The notes under the pieces were generated by a model. It did no database searches. It was not told the origin of the DNA and worked only from the letters and a program-made list of their open reading frames with translations. From assembly GCA_000687675.1 (NCBI GenBank), contig JHWS01000009.1, positions 1-64,000 of the forward strand: a DNA stretch of 64,000 bases, in the 5' to 3' direction. The position numbers were made by a program, and so were the translations under genes. The stretch is from Lachnospiraceae bacterium NC2008 (GTDB taxonomy: Bacteria > Bacillota > Clostridia > Lachnospirales > Lachnospiraceae). Positions 8,616 to 18,486 of the stretch are shown here, piece by piece. Position 1 is the stretch's first letter. Each line of letters starts with the position of its first letter.

Positions 8616-10199
8616 ATGAGAAAATCAAATATCATATCTAAAGTATGTGCAGTATCTATGGCTATGGTGGTAGCAGTAACACTTATGCCAGGTAAATTAA
8701 CTGCAGCTTCATATAAAGGTTCTAATATTGTTTCTAACAATATCCATGATAATTCATATATGACAACAAGTAAGGTTTCAAATTCTTATATGTGTGTAAA
8801 CCCAGATGGAACCTTATCAAGAATAGAGAACTTTGGAGATATTATTTTAAACGAAAGATATAATTCAAAGTTCAAACTTGTATCACAGAGTATGCTTCCA
8901 TTTGAACTTACCAAGTTTGGTGGATTCTATAGTGGTGCAAATTATAACTATCTTGTATTCGGGCAGGATAACCCAGAGCATAACAATGCTAAAGAGATAG
9001 TAAGAGTTGTAAAGTATGATAAGAACTGGAACAGAGTTGGAGTAATCTCAGTAACAAACTGTAATACTTCGGTTCCTTTCTATCTTAGTAATACAAGTTT
9101 TGCTGAATATGGTGCATATCTCTATATCAGATGCGGACATCAGACATATGATGGTAAGCAAGGCTCTATGACCATAGAGGTTAGAACAGATACTAATACT
9201 GTTGAAGCAGTTTCATGCTATCCAACTACTTCAGCTTTCGGAGCAGTTGAAAACTCAGGTGCATCATATATCGATGCTAATAATGGTGTAGTAACTGTTG
9301 CAGAGAAAAGTCTTACAGCTCCAGCTGCTCTTCTTATGACAAGATATATAGGAGGACCTGGTGCCAATACATTCAAGGCAGGAGCATATTCATACAGCGC
9401 TCTTGGTGCTTCAGATAAGCTTACAAGCTCTATACCAGAGTTTACTCTTGGTGGTTATGCAACTAACGGAACTTATGGTTTTGCTGTTGGTAATTCACAG
9501 CCTATGGATGGAACATCAGCTAGTAAGGATATAGTTGTTGTAAGAACTAATAAGAGCACATTTAATAAGCAGGCATCATCAGTATACTACCTTACAGGTT
9601 TTGCTCACGGAGATGCTATGACAGTTGATACTCCATACCTAGTTAAAGTTAATGACAATGTATTTGCTATAATCTGGGAACAGAAATACGGATATTCTGA
9701 TACATTAAAGACTTACTATACATTTATAGATGGTTCGGGAAACAGAATATCAGACAACATGTCTATAGATGGTTGCCTATCAGACTGCCAGCCAGTTGTA
9801 TATGGTGGAAATATTGTATGGTATACAACTAACGGTGCAAACTGTACTTTATATGCAATCCCTATAAAGGCAACTTCAACACCAGTCTATACAGCAACTA
9901 AGCCAAATAGCCCAGCTACAACAGGCTACGCACCAGTATTTGATTTTAATTACTACTGCAACAGATATCCTGACATCAGGGTATTATATGGTAACGATGA
10001 AGGGGCTGCTTTAAATCATTTTATCAATGTAGGTATGGCAGAAGGCAGACAGGGATGTGCAGACTTTGATGTAACTGTATATGCTAAAAACTATCCAGAT
10101 TTAGTTGCAGCATATGGCGGAAATTACAAGGCATATTACATGCATTATTTAACAGCTGGTTTTGCTGAAGGAAGAAACGGCAGAACATTAAATAAATAA
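8616..10199 (+). CDS. Secreted protein with two C-terminal YPD/EGR repeats
   Basis: 527 residues with a Sec signal peptide (basic start, hydrophobic core, cleavage likely after LTAA). The central ~400 residues are rich in Gly, Asn, Tyr and beta-type segments and resemble a beta-propeller in character, but I do not recognise a family. The C-terminus holds two ~40-residue repeats, FDFNYYCNRYPD...AEGRQG and FDVTVYAKNYPD...AEGRNG; repeats of this type occur at the ends of many Lachnospiraceae exported proteins and probably aid surface or glycan attachment. GATGGAGG precedes the ATG. No enzymatic motif was found. Confidence 0.7.
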   Translation: MRKSNIISKVCAVSMAMVVAVTLMPGKLTAASYKGSNIVSNNIHDNSYMTTSKVSNSYMCVNPDGTLSRIENFGDIILNERYNSKFKLVSQSMLPFELTKFGGFYSGANYNYLVFGQDNPEHNNAKEIVRVVKYDKNWNRVGVISVTNCNTSVPFYLSNTSFAEYGAYLYIRCGHQTYDGKQGSMTIEVRTDTNTVEAVSCYPTTSAFGAVENSGASYIDANNGVVTVAEKSLTAPAALLMTRYIGGPGANTFKAGAYSYSALGASDKLTSSIPEFTLGGYATNGTYGFAVGNSQPMDGTSASKDIVVVRTNKSTFNKQASSVYYLTGFAHGDAMTVDTPYLVKVNDNVFAIIWEQKYGYSDTLKTYYTFIDGSGNRISDNMSIDGCLSDCQPVVYGGNIVWYTTNGANCTLYAIPIKATSTPVYTATKPNSPATTGYAPVFDFNYYCNRYPDIRVLYGNDEGAALNHFINVGMAEGRQGCADFDVTVYAKNYPDLVAAYGGNYKAYYMHYLTAGFAEGRNGRTLNK

Positions 10200-10246
10200 C
10201 AGCTAGCATTTGCATAAGGCAATAAAGGAAAAGAGGGTAAGGGATT

Positions 10247-10984
10247 ATGAATCAAGAAGCGATGATTGAACGTGTCCGGGGGTTTGTTAAGGAAAGTTCA
10301 AAGATTGTAGTACTACTTGGAGTAGGAACAGTTATCGAAAGTGGCGGTGAGAATTTCTGGTCATCCAGAGAATGCTACCGTATCGAAGATATATACCACA
10401 AGTCACCTGATGAGATGTGGTCAGTAGGTTTCTACAGTGCAAGAAGAGATAAGTTCTACGAATTTTATAAGAAAGAAATTCTTAACTTCGATTTGAAGCC
10501 TTCAAGCTTATATTACGATTTAAAGAAACTTCAGGAAGAAGGTAAGATAACAAAGTTTATTACACAGAATATGTATGGACTTCATTATGATGCAGGCCTT
10601 ACTGATGTAATAGAACTTCACGGCAATGTACATGAGAACTGGTGCCCGCACTGTGGCAAGAAGTTCGACCTTGATTATATTAAGGCCGCAAAGAATGTTC
10701 CTCATTGCGATGAATGTGGAACAGCAATAAGACCTGGAGTTATGCTTTTTGGTGAAAGTATCGGTAATGAGCTTATGACAGAAGCAGTCAATGCCTGCGA
10801 AGAAGCTGACCTCATTCTTGCTCTTGGAACTAATATGTATGACAATATGGTTAGATTCTGTACAGAGACTTATAAGGGAAACAGACTGGTACTGATTACT
10901 AAAGAAGAACATTACATGGATAAAGATGCTGACTATGTAATCCATGACAAAGTTGCAGATGTTTTACCTAAGATATTTAACTAA
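10247..10984 (+). CDS. Divergent sirtuin-like (Sir2) protein
   Basis: 245 residues with a Sir2 layout. It has a Rossmann start, VVLLGVGTVIESG (the usual GAGxS is altered), then TQNMYGLH at 106-113 (family TQNIDGLH), the catalytic His in ELHGN (~125), a zinc site CPHC/CDEC (Cys 133, 136, 154, 157), RPGVMLFGE, and GTNMY in place of GTSLxV. The Asp of QNID, which contacts the nicotinamide end of NAD, is Tyr here, and the GAGxS glycine loop is degenerate. It may therefore be a weak deacetylase, another NAD-dependent enzyme, or an ADP-ribose or NAD sensor. GAGGGTAAGGG precedes the ATG. The next gene starts 16 nt downstream. Confidence 0.8.
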   Translation: MNQEAMIERVRGFVKESSKIVVLLGVGTVIESGGENFWSSRECYRIEDIYHKSPDEMWSVGFYSARRDKFYEFYKKEILNFDLKPSSLYYDLKKLQEEGKITKFITQNMYGLHYDAGLTDVIELHGNVHENWCPHCGKKFDLDYIKAAKNVPHCDECGTAIRPGVMLFGESIGNELMTEAVNACEEADLILALGTNMYDNMVRFCTETYKGNRLVLITKEEHYMDKDADYVIHDKVADVLPKIFN

Positions 10985-11000
10985 TTGGTTATAGGTGCTT

Positions 11001-12047
11001 ATGGATAATGAGATTATTGATAACAAGTTAATTCCTGGAACTGCTCAGATACGTAAGATAGCAGCTAGTCATACTCCTATAGAACTTCTTGAGCTAAGCA
11101 GCAGACTGGCTAAAGAAGGTCTTGATAAGAAACTCTGGGGTGTTTTATCAAGAGTATACGAAGATAAGAAGGGCTTTGGAGAAGAGTATGATCCTAAGAT
11201 GGATGCCTATGTAAGTGACATCTTAGCTTCTAATGTGTCTGCAGAGTTAAAGCTTCAGATGTATACTTCATTTGAACTTCCAGAAAAGCTGCTTCCTGAT
11301 AAGGAAGCTATAGATAAGTTAATAGAAGGATGTCCTTCTAAGAGAAGTAATATAGCAGGGCATTTTATTGTTAGATACAGATTGGAAAATTTGTATTATA
11401 ATAAGATTCTCGCTGATAAGGATATGTTCAAGGTGGTTGTAAAGTTTAACTCGGGAGACAGAGTAGTTGACCTTTACGAACATATTATTAGTACAGAAAG
11501 CAAGGAAGTAATTACAGGGGCTATTAGAACCCTTGAAAACAGTAAGCTTAAGCTTAGACCTATATCAGAAGAGAAGATGGCAGAATTTGCAAAGCTTATC
11601 TTTGAATCCAAGGAAGTATTCTTTACTACCAAGCTTATATACTGTATGGCATTTGGAATTCCTCGTAAGGTTATCCCTATGGGACGCGACTTAGATAAGA
11701 TACTTACAATATCTATTTCGTACGAGGAAAGAATTACTAAGGACTTCGTAGCCAGATACAGACTTCATTTTGATGTATCTGATAAGGCTATTTGTAAATA
11801 CTATATTGCTAACAAGAAGACATCAAATGAGAAGAATCTTGTAGCTAAGTTTGCTACTCATGTTGTAAAAGTTGAAGATGAGGGTGATAAGAATTATTTA
11901 CTTCGAAGCGCATTTAAGAGGGGTGGATACTTCAGAATGTATGCAGGATGCATGCAGGATGGAGAAGTTAATGTTGATAAGCTTCACAGATTTAGATATT
12001 CTGATGGAGATATAGAATGGTGTAAGAATCTACCAGGCTTAAAATGA
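11001..12047 (+). CDS. Protein of unknown function downstream of the sirtuin
   Basis: 348 residues, soluble, with no signal peptide or membrane segment. It is mostly helical with Leu/Lys-rich repeats and no motif I can assign. It begins 16 nt after the sirtuin stop and is followed 19 nt later by the PurF-like gene, so the three are probably one operon. An in-frame GTG at 10995 is an alternative start; the ATG at 11001 is preferred. The helical repeats suggest a scaffold or binding protein, but that is only an impression. Confidence 0.75.
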   Translation: MDNEIIDNKLIPGTAQIRKIAASHTPIELLELSSRLAKEGLDKKLWGVLSRVYEDKKGFGEEYDPKMDAYVSDILASNVSAELKLQMYTSFELPEKLLPDKEAIDKLIEGCPSKRSNIAGHFIVRYRLENLYYNKILADKDMFKVVVKFNSGDRVVDLYEHIISTESKEVITGAIRTLENSKLKLRPISEEKMAEFAKLIFESKEVFFTTKLIYCMAFGIPRKVIPMGRDLDKILTISISYEERITKDFVARYRLHFDVSDKAICKYYIANKKTSNEKNLVAKFATHVVKVEDEGDKNYLLRSAFKRGGYFRMYAGCMQDGEVNVDKLHRFRYSDGDIEWCKNLPGLK

Positions 12048-12066
12048 TTAAGGAGGACTAGTTAAA

Positions 12067-13470
12067 GTGGGCGGTTTTTTTGGTGTAACCTCTAAGGAGG
12101 ATTGCGTATTTGATCTGTATTTCGGTACTGATTATCATTCACATCTTGGAACAAGACGAGCAGGTCTTTGTGTATATGGTGAGAAGGGATATGACAGGGC
12201 CATTCACAGCATAGAGAATTCACCTTTTAGAACCAAATTCGATAAAGATGTTAATAACATGAAGGGTAACTATGGTATAGGTTGTATATCAGACTATGAA
12301 GCTCAGCCACTTCTTGTTAGATCACATCATGGAACATTTGCAATAACAACTGTTGGTAAGATTAACAATGCTAACGAAATCGTAGATGAGATTCTCAAGG
12401 ACAAGGTTCATTTCTTTGAGATGGGTAACAGCGAGATTAATCAGACAGAACTTGTTGCAGCAATAATTAATCAGAAGGCTAACTTTGTTGAGGGTATTAA
12501 GTATGCTCAGGAACTTATAGATGGTTCAATGTCTATGCTTATACTTACATCAAAGGGTATATATGCAGCCAGAGATAAGATGGGAAGAACTCCTATTATT
12601 ATCGGTAAGAAGCCAGAAGGTTTCTGCGCTACATTTGAGAATACACCATTTATCAACCTTGGTTATGAGCAGTATAAGGAACTTGGGCCAGGCGAGATTA
12701 CTGTTATGGATGAGAACAAGATAACAACCTTATCTGAGCCAGGCAGTAAGATGAAGATATGTACCTTCCTTTGGGTATATTATGGATATCCTTCTTCTTC
12801 ATACGAAGGAATCAGCGTTGAGAAGATGAGATATAACTGTGGTGCCAAGATTGCTTCAAGAGACTCAGCAAAGCCAGATATAGTTGCTGGTGTTCCTGAC
12901 TCTGGTACGGCTCATGCAGTTGGTTATTCTAATGAATCTCATATTCCATTTGAGAGACCATTTATTAAGTACACACCAACATGGCCAAGATCATTTATGC
13001 CAACTATCCAGTCTAAGCGTAATCTTATAGCTAAGATGAAACTTATAGCTGTTAAGGATCTTATTGAAGGAAAAAGCCTTCTGCTTATAGATGACTCTAT
13101 TGTAAGAGGAACACAGCTTAGAGAAACAACAGAATTCTTATATGAATCAGGTGCTAAGGCAGTTCATATCAGACCAGCCTGCCCACCACTTCTCTTTGGA
13201 TGTAAATATCTGAACTTCTCAAGAAGTAATTCAGATAAGGAACTTATCACACGAGTTGTTATAGAAGAACTTGAAGGAAGCGATGTGTCACAGGAACGTC
13301 TTCAGGTATATGCAGATCCTGATACACCAGAATATGCAAACATGGTTGAAGGCATCAGAAAGAAGCTTAACTTCACAACCCTTCAGTTCAACAGACTAGA
13401 TGATATGCTTGACTCAGTAGGTATAGATACAGATAAGCTCTGCACATATTGCTGGAACGGTAAGGAATAA
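12067..13470 (+). CDS. Amidophosphoribosyltransferase-like protein without the catalytic cysteine
   Basis: 467 residues with PurF architecture: an N-terminal Ntn glutaminase-like domain (HSHLGTRRAG, GNYGIGCISD, RDKMGRTPI) and a C-terminal phosphoribosyltransferase domain with the PRPP loop LLLIDDSIVRGTQLRETT. True PurF starts Met-Cys-Gly and the Cys becomes the N-terminal nucleophile; here the start is GTG-GGC-GGT, Met-Gly-Gly, so glutamine hydrolysis by that mechanism should be lost. Cysteines matching the [4Fe-4S] ligands of Bacillus PurF appear retained (KICTF, FGCKY, CTYC at the end). AAGGAGG lies at 12051 and no alternative start gives a Cys. It could use free ammonia, act in another pathway or be regulatory. 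A normal purF would be expected elsewhere in the genome. Confidence 0.85.
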   Translation: MGGFFGVTSKEDCVFDLYFGTDYHSHLGTRRAGLCVYGEKGYDRAIHSIENSPFRTKFDKDVNNMKGNYGIGCISDYEAQPLLVRSHHGTFAITTVGKINNANEIVDEILKDKVHFFEMGNSEINQTELVAAIINQKANFVEGIKYAQELIDGSMSMLILTSKGIYAARDKMGRTPIIIGKKPEGFCATFENTPFINLGYEQYKELGPGEITVMDENKITTLSEPGSKMKICTFLWVYYGYPSSSYEGISVEKMRYNCGAKIASRDSAKPDIVAGVPDSGTAHAVGYSNESHIPFERPFIKYTPTWPRSFMPTIQSKRNLIAKMKLIAVKDLIEGKSLLLIDDSIVRGTQLRETTEFLYESGAKAVHIRPACPPLLFGCKYLNFSRSNSDKELITRVVIEELEGSDVSQERLQVYADPDTPEYANMVEGIRKKLNFTTLQFNRLDDMLDSVGIDTDKLCTYCWNGKE

Positions 13471-13505
13471 TAGCAATTGGCAAAGATAAAAAGTATAGGG
13501 GTTAG

Positions 13506-16500
13506 ATGAGAGATAGTAGTCAAGAAGAAAAGAGAATGAGAATAGTTAGTGTATTGGGTCTCCTGCTTTTGCTGGGGACCCTTTGCGCTATTTTTCTGAT
13601 GGATAAGGGTGATGATACCAGATTTGAATCTGGTATTAAAGACTTTAGCCAGGGCTGGTGTGTGGAGTATGAAATAGAAGGAGGGGGCCTCCTTCATCAG
13701 ACAATCACTCCACCAGATACACTTTCTGGGGACATTCCAGATAGTGGAATAGATCTCTACAACACTATCCCAGAAATCGAAGCAAAAGATATAGGTATAT
13801 TCTTTGAATCTTACCATCAGCATATAACAGTTTATATTGATGGTGAACTTAGAGAAGAGTATGGCGGTAAAGATGCTGTTATATTTGGTAGGGTTATCCC
13901 TAGAGCTTATATGCCTATATATCTTTATCCTGATGATTCAGGAAAAACTATCAAAATACATATAGACAAAGGACCATATGATAAGATAAGCAGAACTGTT
14001 CAGGAGATGCTTATCGGTAATGAAAGACAGCTTAACAGATATCTTCTTGACACTTATATTGTAGATATACTTTTCGGGGCTATCTTTATTATCATAGGTA
14101 TTCTTTGGATTATTATGTTTACAATCCTCTATAAATATTTTGGCGAGTACGCAAGCGTATTCTATCTTGGATATTTCGCTATATTTATGGGAGGTTATGT
14201 CTTCTGCAATTCCAGAGGCCGACAGCTTGTGTCTGCCAGAATTGCATTCTGCGAGAAAGCCAGTTATATATTCCTGGCAATTATGATTATTCCAGTTCTA
14301 CATTTTATTGAAATCAGGCAGCAGCATAGGTACAAAAAATCTAACTATTTTATGTGTTTCGTTCTTAGTATCAATGCTATAGCTATATTTCTTCTTGACT
14401 GGTTCAAAGTTATAGATATGTACAAATCAGTAATATCTACTATGATACTCATCGTCATTGTAACTATCTATACCTTCTACTGTATATTTAAGGATCTTAG
14501 AAATGGCCATAAGAAGGATTCAAGAGCAGTATTCTGGGCATATTCAGTTATGGGAGTAGCTGGATTACTTAAGTGCATCTTATCTTTTTTCCCAAACAAT
14601 CTTGAAAAGTTTTCTAACCTGCTACTCTATATGGGAGCTCTCTTTATGATGCTTATTATGGGAGGTTCCTATATCTTCAACTGGATAAGTGAAGAGAAGC
14701 ATAAGCGTGAAGAGGAAAATGCCAACAAGACAAAGAATACTTTCCTTGCAAATATGTCTCATGAGATCCGTACACCTATTACAGCTATCCTTGGTATGGA
14801 TGAGATGATTCTAAGAGAATCTCAGGACGAGAATATAATAGGCTACGCCAATAAAATCAGAAACTCAAGTAAGATTCTGCTTTCTCTTATTAACGATATT
14901 CTTGATTTTTCTAAGATTGAATCAGGAAAGATGGAACTTGTTAATGCAGAATATGAACTAGTTCCACTTCTTAGTGATGTAGTCACTATGATCAAGACTA
15001 ATGCTGAAAGAAAGAACCTTGAGTTTATAGTTAATATTGATGAGAACTCTCCAACAAAGCTTTATGGTGATGATATTCGTATAAGACAGATTCTTATTAA
15101 TATACTTAACAATGCTGTTAAGTATACCAAGCAGGGTAAGGTTATACTTAATATCAAATGCAACAGGCTTAGAGTAGACAGCAAGGAAAAAGCTATCTTC
15201 GAAGTGCATATTATTGATACTGGTGTTGGTATTAAGAAAGAAGATATAGGTAAGCTCTTTGAAGCATTTGGCCGTCTGGATCTTAAATATAACAGAAGTG
15301 TTGAGGGTACTGGTCTTGGAATGAGTATCACTTCTCACTTCCTTGGTATGATGGAATCAAAACTTGAAATCGATTCAGAATATGGCAAGGGCTCTGACTT
15401 CCACTTTATCTTGGAGCAGTCAGTTCTTGATCCAACTGCTATCGGAGACTTTAAGAAAGCCTATAGCAAGTATGAATCACATAAAGATAGTGATACTTCT
15501 AACTTTGTTGCTCCAGATGCAAAGATACTTATAGTTGATGATAATGAGATGAACCTTGAAGTTGTAAGAGGTCTTCTTAAAGAAACAAGAGTGCAGGTTA
15601 CAACTGTTGACAGAGGTCAGCGTGCTATAGAGCTCTTTAAGGAAAATGACTTTGATATGGCATTTATCGACCATATGATGCCTGGTATGGATGGTATAGA
15701 AACCCTTAAGCATATAAGGACATATGAGGCTTCTATTCTTGGTGATAAGGGAGCAAAGGTTCCTATAGTAGTTCTTACTGCCAATGCTATCTCAGGTGCA
15801 AAAGAGATGTATATGGAGAAGGGCTTCAACGATTATCTGGCTAAGCCTATAGTAATTAAAGACCTCTTATCATGTTTAAAGAAGTACCTTCCAGCTAATC
15901 TTATTGTTCCTGTTTCAAGTACAGGTGAGAAGGTTTCAGATGCTGCTCTTACTGAATTAACGCAGGAAAACAAGGAAGCTGACGAATTCAATGAATATTA
16001 TCTTTCAAGATATGGAATCAATATAGATGAGGGTATCAAATTCGCTGCAGGTAAGGCTGGTAAGTATAAGATTGTACTTACTGCTTATGCAAAATTTGAT
16101 GAGCCAAGAAGACACAAGCTTATTGACTACATAGACAGAAAGGATATGGATTCTTATGCTATAGAAGTCCATGCTCTTAAGGGCAATGCCAGAAGTATAG
16201 GTGCGGCAACCCTTGGAGATATTGCCTACGAACATGAGAAGAGAAGTAAGGCTAAGGACTATAAGTATATAGTTAACAACTTTGGACTTATTCGAGATGA
16301 GATGGATATAGTTCTTAAGGGTGTTACTGAGCTTCTTGCAGATAACAGGCTCTTAGAGAGAAATACAGAAACTGTAGCTAAGCCAGCAGCACAGGCAGCA
16401 TCCAGTGTACAAAGTAGCTTAAAGCAGGCTAATCCGATACTTGATTCTGATTCAAAGGGTATTATTATCAATGCTGCTAAAAAGAAAAAAGCAGCCGAGA

Positions 16501-16673
16501 TAAGGACTGCTATTGAAGACTATGACAGAACTCTTGCACTTGATGAGATTAACGAGTGGATAGAGCAGGAACCTCTTGAAGAAGTAGTTACTTTCCTTAA
16601 AGAGGTTGCTGATAACCTTAGAGAATTCGAATTTGAAAAATCTCTTAACCTTCTTAAGAGCAAGGTATTTTAA
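13506..16673 (+). CDS. Tripartite hybrid histidine kinase (7TM sensor, kinase, receiver, HPt)
   Basis: 1055 residues. An N-terminal anchor and an extracytoplasmic beta domain (~40-175) are followed by about seven membrane helices (~183-392), the 7TMR-DISM arrangement. HisKA has its phospho-acceptor at His ~419 in NMSHEIRTPITAILG; ATPase boxes are NILNNAVKYT, DTGVGI and EGTGLGM. The receiver (~673-795) has Asp ~722 in FIDHMMPGMDG. The HPt-type motif VHALKGNARSIGA (His ~889) follows, then a tail rich in Ala and Lys. This gives a complete internal His-Asp-His relay that should pass phosphate to a separate response regulator. Its 3' end overlaps the convergent gene at 16654 by 20 bp. Confidence 0.92.
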   Translation: MRDSSQEEKRMRIVSVLGLLLLLGTLCAIFLMDKGDDTRFESGIKDFSQGWCVEYEIEGGGLLHQTITPPDTLSGDIPDSGIDLYNTIPEIEAKDIGIFFESYHQHITVYIDGELREEYGGKDAVIFGRVIPRAYMPIYLYPDDSGKTIKIHIDKGPYDKISRTVQEMLIGNERQLNRYLLDTYIVDILFGAIFIIIGILWIIMFTILYKYFGEYASVFYLGYFAIFMGGYVFCNSRGRQLVSARIAFCEKASYIFLAIMIIPVLHFIEIRQQHRYKKSNYFMCFVLSINAIAIFLLDWFKVIDMYKSVISTMILIVIVTIYTFYCIFKDLRNGHKKDSRAVFWAYSVMGVAGLLKCILSFFPNNLEKFSNLLLYMGALFMMLIMGGSYIFNWISEEKHKREEENANKTKNTFLANMSHEIRTPITAILGMDEMILRESQDENIIGYANKIRNSSKILLSLINDILDFSKIESGKMELVNAEYELVPLLSDVVTMIKTNAERKNLEFIVNIDENSPTKLYGDDIRIRQILINILNNAVKYTKQGKVILNIKCNRLRVDSKEKAIFEVHIIDTGVGIKKEDIGKLFEAFGRLDLKYNRSVEGTGLGMSITSHFLGMMESKLEIDSEYGKGSDFHFILEQSVLDPTAIGDFKKAYSKYESHKDSDTSNFVAPDAKILIVDDNEMNLEVVRGLLKETRVQVTTVDRGQRAIELFKENDFDMAFIDHMMPGMDGIETLKHIRTYEASILGDKGAKVPIVVLTANAISGAKEMYMEKGFNDYLAKPIVIKDLLSCLKKYLPANLIVPVSSTGEKVSDAALTELTQENKEADEFNEYYLSRYGINIDEGIKFAAGKAGKYKIVLTAYAKFDEPRRHKLIDYIDRKDMDSYAIEVHALKGNARSIGAATLGDIAYEHEKRSKAKDYKYIVNNFGLIRDEMDIVLKGVTELLADNRLLERNTETVAKPAAQAASSVQSSLKQANPILDSDSKGIIINAAKKKKAAEIRTAIEDYDRTLALDEINEWIEQEPLEEVVTFLKEVADNLREFEFEKSLNLLKSKVF

Positions 16674-18486
16674 ATGAGATTACAGTTCCTATATCAGGAA
16701 CGCTCATATATATAATCTCTTGATTATATAACTTCTTAAGTCTGCTCTGAATCTGGAACAGACTGTTATATGTACCATCAGCAGGCTCTTCAAGAGCCTG
16801 TTTTATTATATTTTCATCACAGCCAGCGCCATCATCTCTTACTGAGAAATTAACGAAACCGTTGGCTTTCTTAAGGGTTATGGTAACAGTTCCCTTTTCT
16901 TTTGCGCTCTTCTTTCTAATACCGTGGTTAACAGCATTTTCAAGAAGTGGCTGGAGAATAAGACTAGGAACCTGAATATCAGGTATATCTTCAGGTATGT
17001 TATATTCAATATTTAAGTTAGGGAACCTCTCTTCTTCAATAAAACCAAATGCATGAAGCAGGTCTATCTCATTCTTAAGAGAAGTAAGCTCATTTAAGTT
17101 ATCGTGCTCAAATAACTGCTTAATATATATAGTAAGAGCGGTAGTAATCTCTTTAGCCTTATCTGGCTCAAATACTGAATAACCAGATATGATATTCAAA
17201 GCATTAAAGAGGAAATGGGCTCTTAGGTGTGAAGAGAGGAAGTTACTTTCTTCTCTCTTAAGGTCATTAAGAGTATCTGAAAGAGATACAGTAAGAGCAG
17301 TCTCCTGGTTATAAAGCTGAGTATTATGAATAATATATGAGAATGACTGAATAATTATAAATAAAATAAATCCACTGGTGAAATATCTTTTACTAAGGTA
17401 GTCAGTATAGTAGTCAAAAATATCAACGAAACCAGTTACAAGAACGCAACTTGAAGATAAAAGGAAGGTCCTTGAAAATGGGATTTTATTCTTGATTGCA
17501 CGAATAGTACCTATTAATACAAGTACATTTGTGATGGTAACTGTAATGGCAAGTACAATATCTAGATACTTATATTTTGAAAGAGGCAGGAAGAATACTA
17601 GTATCATAGCAGCAAATGATGTGATTAAAAGAGTGTAATAAAAAACAGATACAAGATATTTCTTCAGGAAATGTCTTACATAAACTAGATATGAAATAAT
17701 AAGCAGGTAGAAAAAGGCAATGTAGTGCATAGCCCCTGACTTAAAAGACATAAAAGGAAAATCATAATACATAAAGGTTGGGTTATTAATAAGTATCTTT
17801 AAAGCAACAACTAAGCAGAGAAGAGCCATATAAAGATTACCCTTATCTTCCCTGTCGAATATAAATGCAATTATGTAATATAGGAAAGTAATTATAGATA
17901 TTGCTGAAAGAAGTATATCCGAAAAGTTCATAAGGAAACTTCTGTTAGAAACAGCATCTGACTTTCCAAAATAAAATGATGATAACTTACCAGGGAAATA
18001 TCCCTCGTCGTTACAAACAATCAGCTTTACATTAATACTAGTAGTCTTTGCGTATATAGTTGATATCTTCTGAGGACTATAAACATAATCCTTGCCCATA
18101 TTCAGATTGTTATACTGTAATGTATTGTTTATATACAAAGCGGATCTGGAATAAATAGCAGGTATAAGTATACTGTAGAACTGTCTTGCTTCTGGAACAG
18201 TAATATTAACTTCATATGTAACAGGTGACTTTGAAGTGAATCTTAAACATTCTGGGAAAGAAACAGTATTGTTATAAATATCATCTGTCTTTGCCCAGTC
18301 TCCATCAAGAGCAATAATCTTGTCGTTATCAAAGGCTTCAGCTGAATAATTAATCTTTCCATTAACTACAGGTTCATCACTATTACGATAGAACTTAAAG
18401 TCATAGTAAAAAGAAAATGAGAATGTGAGAATAACGCTAAGAAGCATAGGAAGTACTATGATGAACTTTTTAAGATTAGAATTCAT
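16654..18486 (-). CDS. LytS-like membrane histidine kinase
   Basis: 610 residues: an N-terminal helix, an extracytoplasmic beta-rich domain (~35-180), about six to seven membrane helices (~185-385), then a LytS/YehU-type kinase region. HFLFNALN (His ~424) is the conserved His_kinase box, and the ATPase follows with LILQPLLENAVNHGI (N-box) and VRDDGAGC. The start is the ATG at 18486, with GGAGG 7 nt upstream; it lies 11 nt inside the preceding gene, which implies translational coupling. Partner regulator: the SARP-type protein at 20306. Its overall plan matches the neighbouring kinase at 18476, so the pair probably arose by duplication. Confidence 0.88.
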   Translation of the reverse strand: MNSNLKKFIIVLPMLLSVILTFSFSFYYDFKFYRNSDEPVVNGKINYSAEAFDNDKIIALDGDWAKTDDIYNNTVSFPECLRFTSKSPVTYEVNITVPEARQFYSILIPAIYSRSALYINNTLQYNNLNMGKDYVYSPQKISTIYAKTTSINVKLIVCNDEGYFPGKLSSFYFGKSDAVSNRSFLMNFSDILLSAISIITFLYYIIAFIFDREDKGNLYMALLCLVVALKILINNPTFMYYDFPFMSFKSGAMHYIAFFYLLIISYLVYVRHFLKKYLVSVFYYTLLITSFAAMILVFFLPLSKYKYLDIVLAITVTITNVLVLIGTIRAIKNKIPFSRTFLLSSSCVLVTGFVDIFDYYTDYLSKRYFTSGFILFIIIQSFSYIIHNTQLYNQETALTVSLSDTLNDLKREESNFLSSHLRAHFLFNALNIISGYSVFEPDKAKEITTALTIYIKQLFEHDNLNELTSLKNEIDLLHAFGFIEEERFPNLNIEYNIPEDIPDIQVPSLILQPLLENAVNHGIRKKSAKEKGTVTITLKKANGFVNFSVRDDGAGCDENIIKQALEEPADGTYNSLFQIQSRLKKLYNQEIIYMSVPDIGTVISFKIPCS

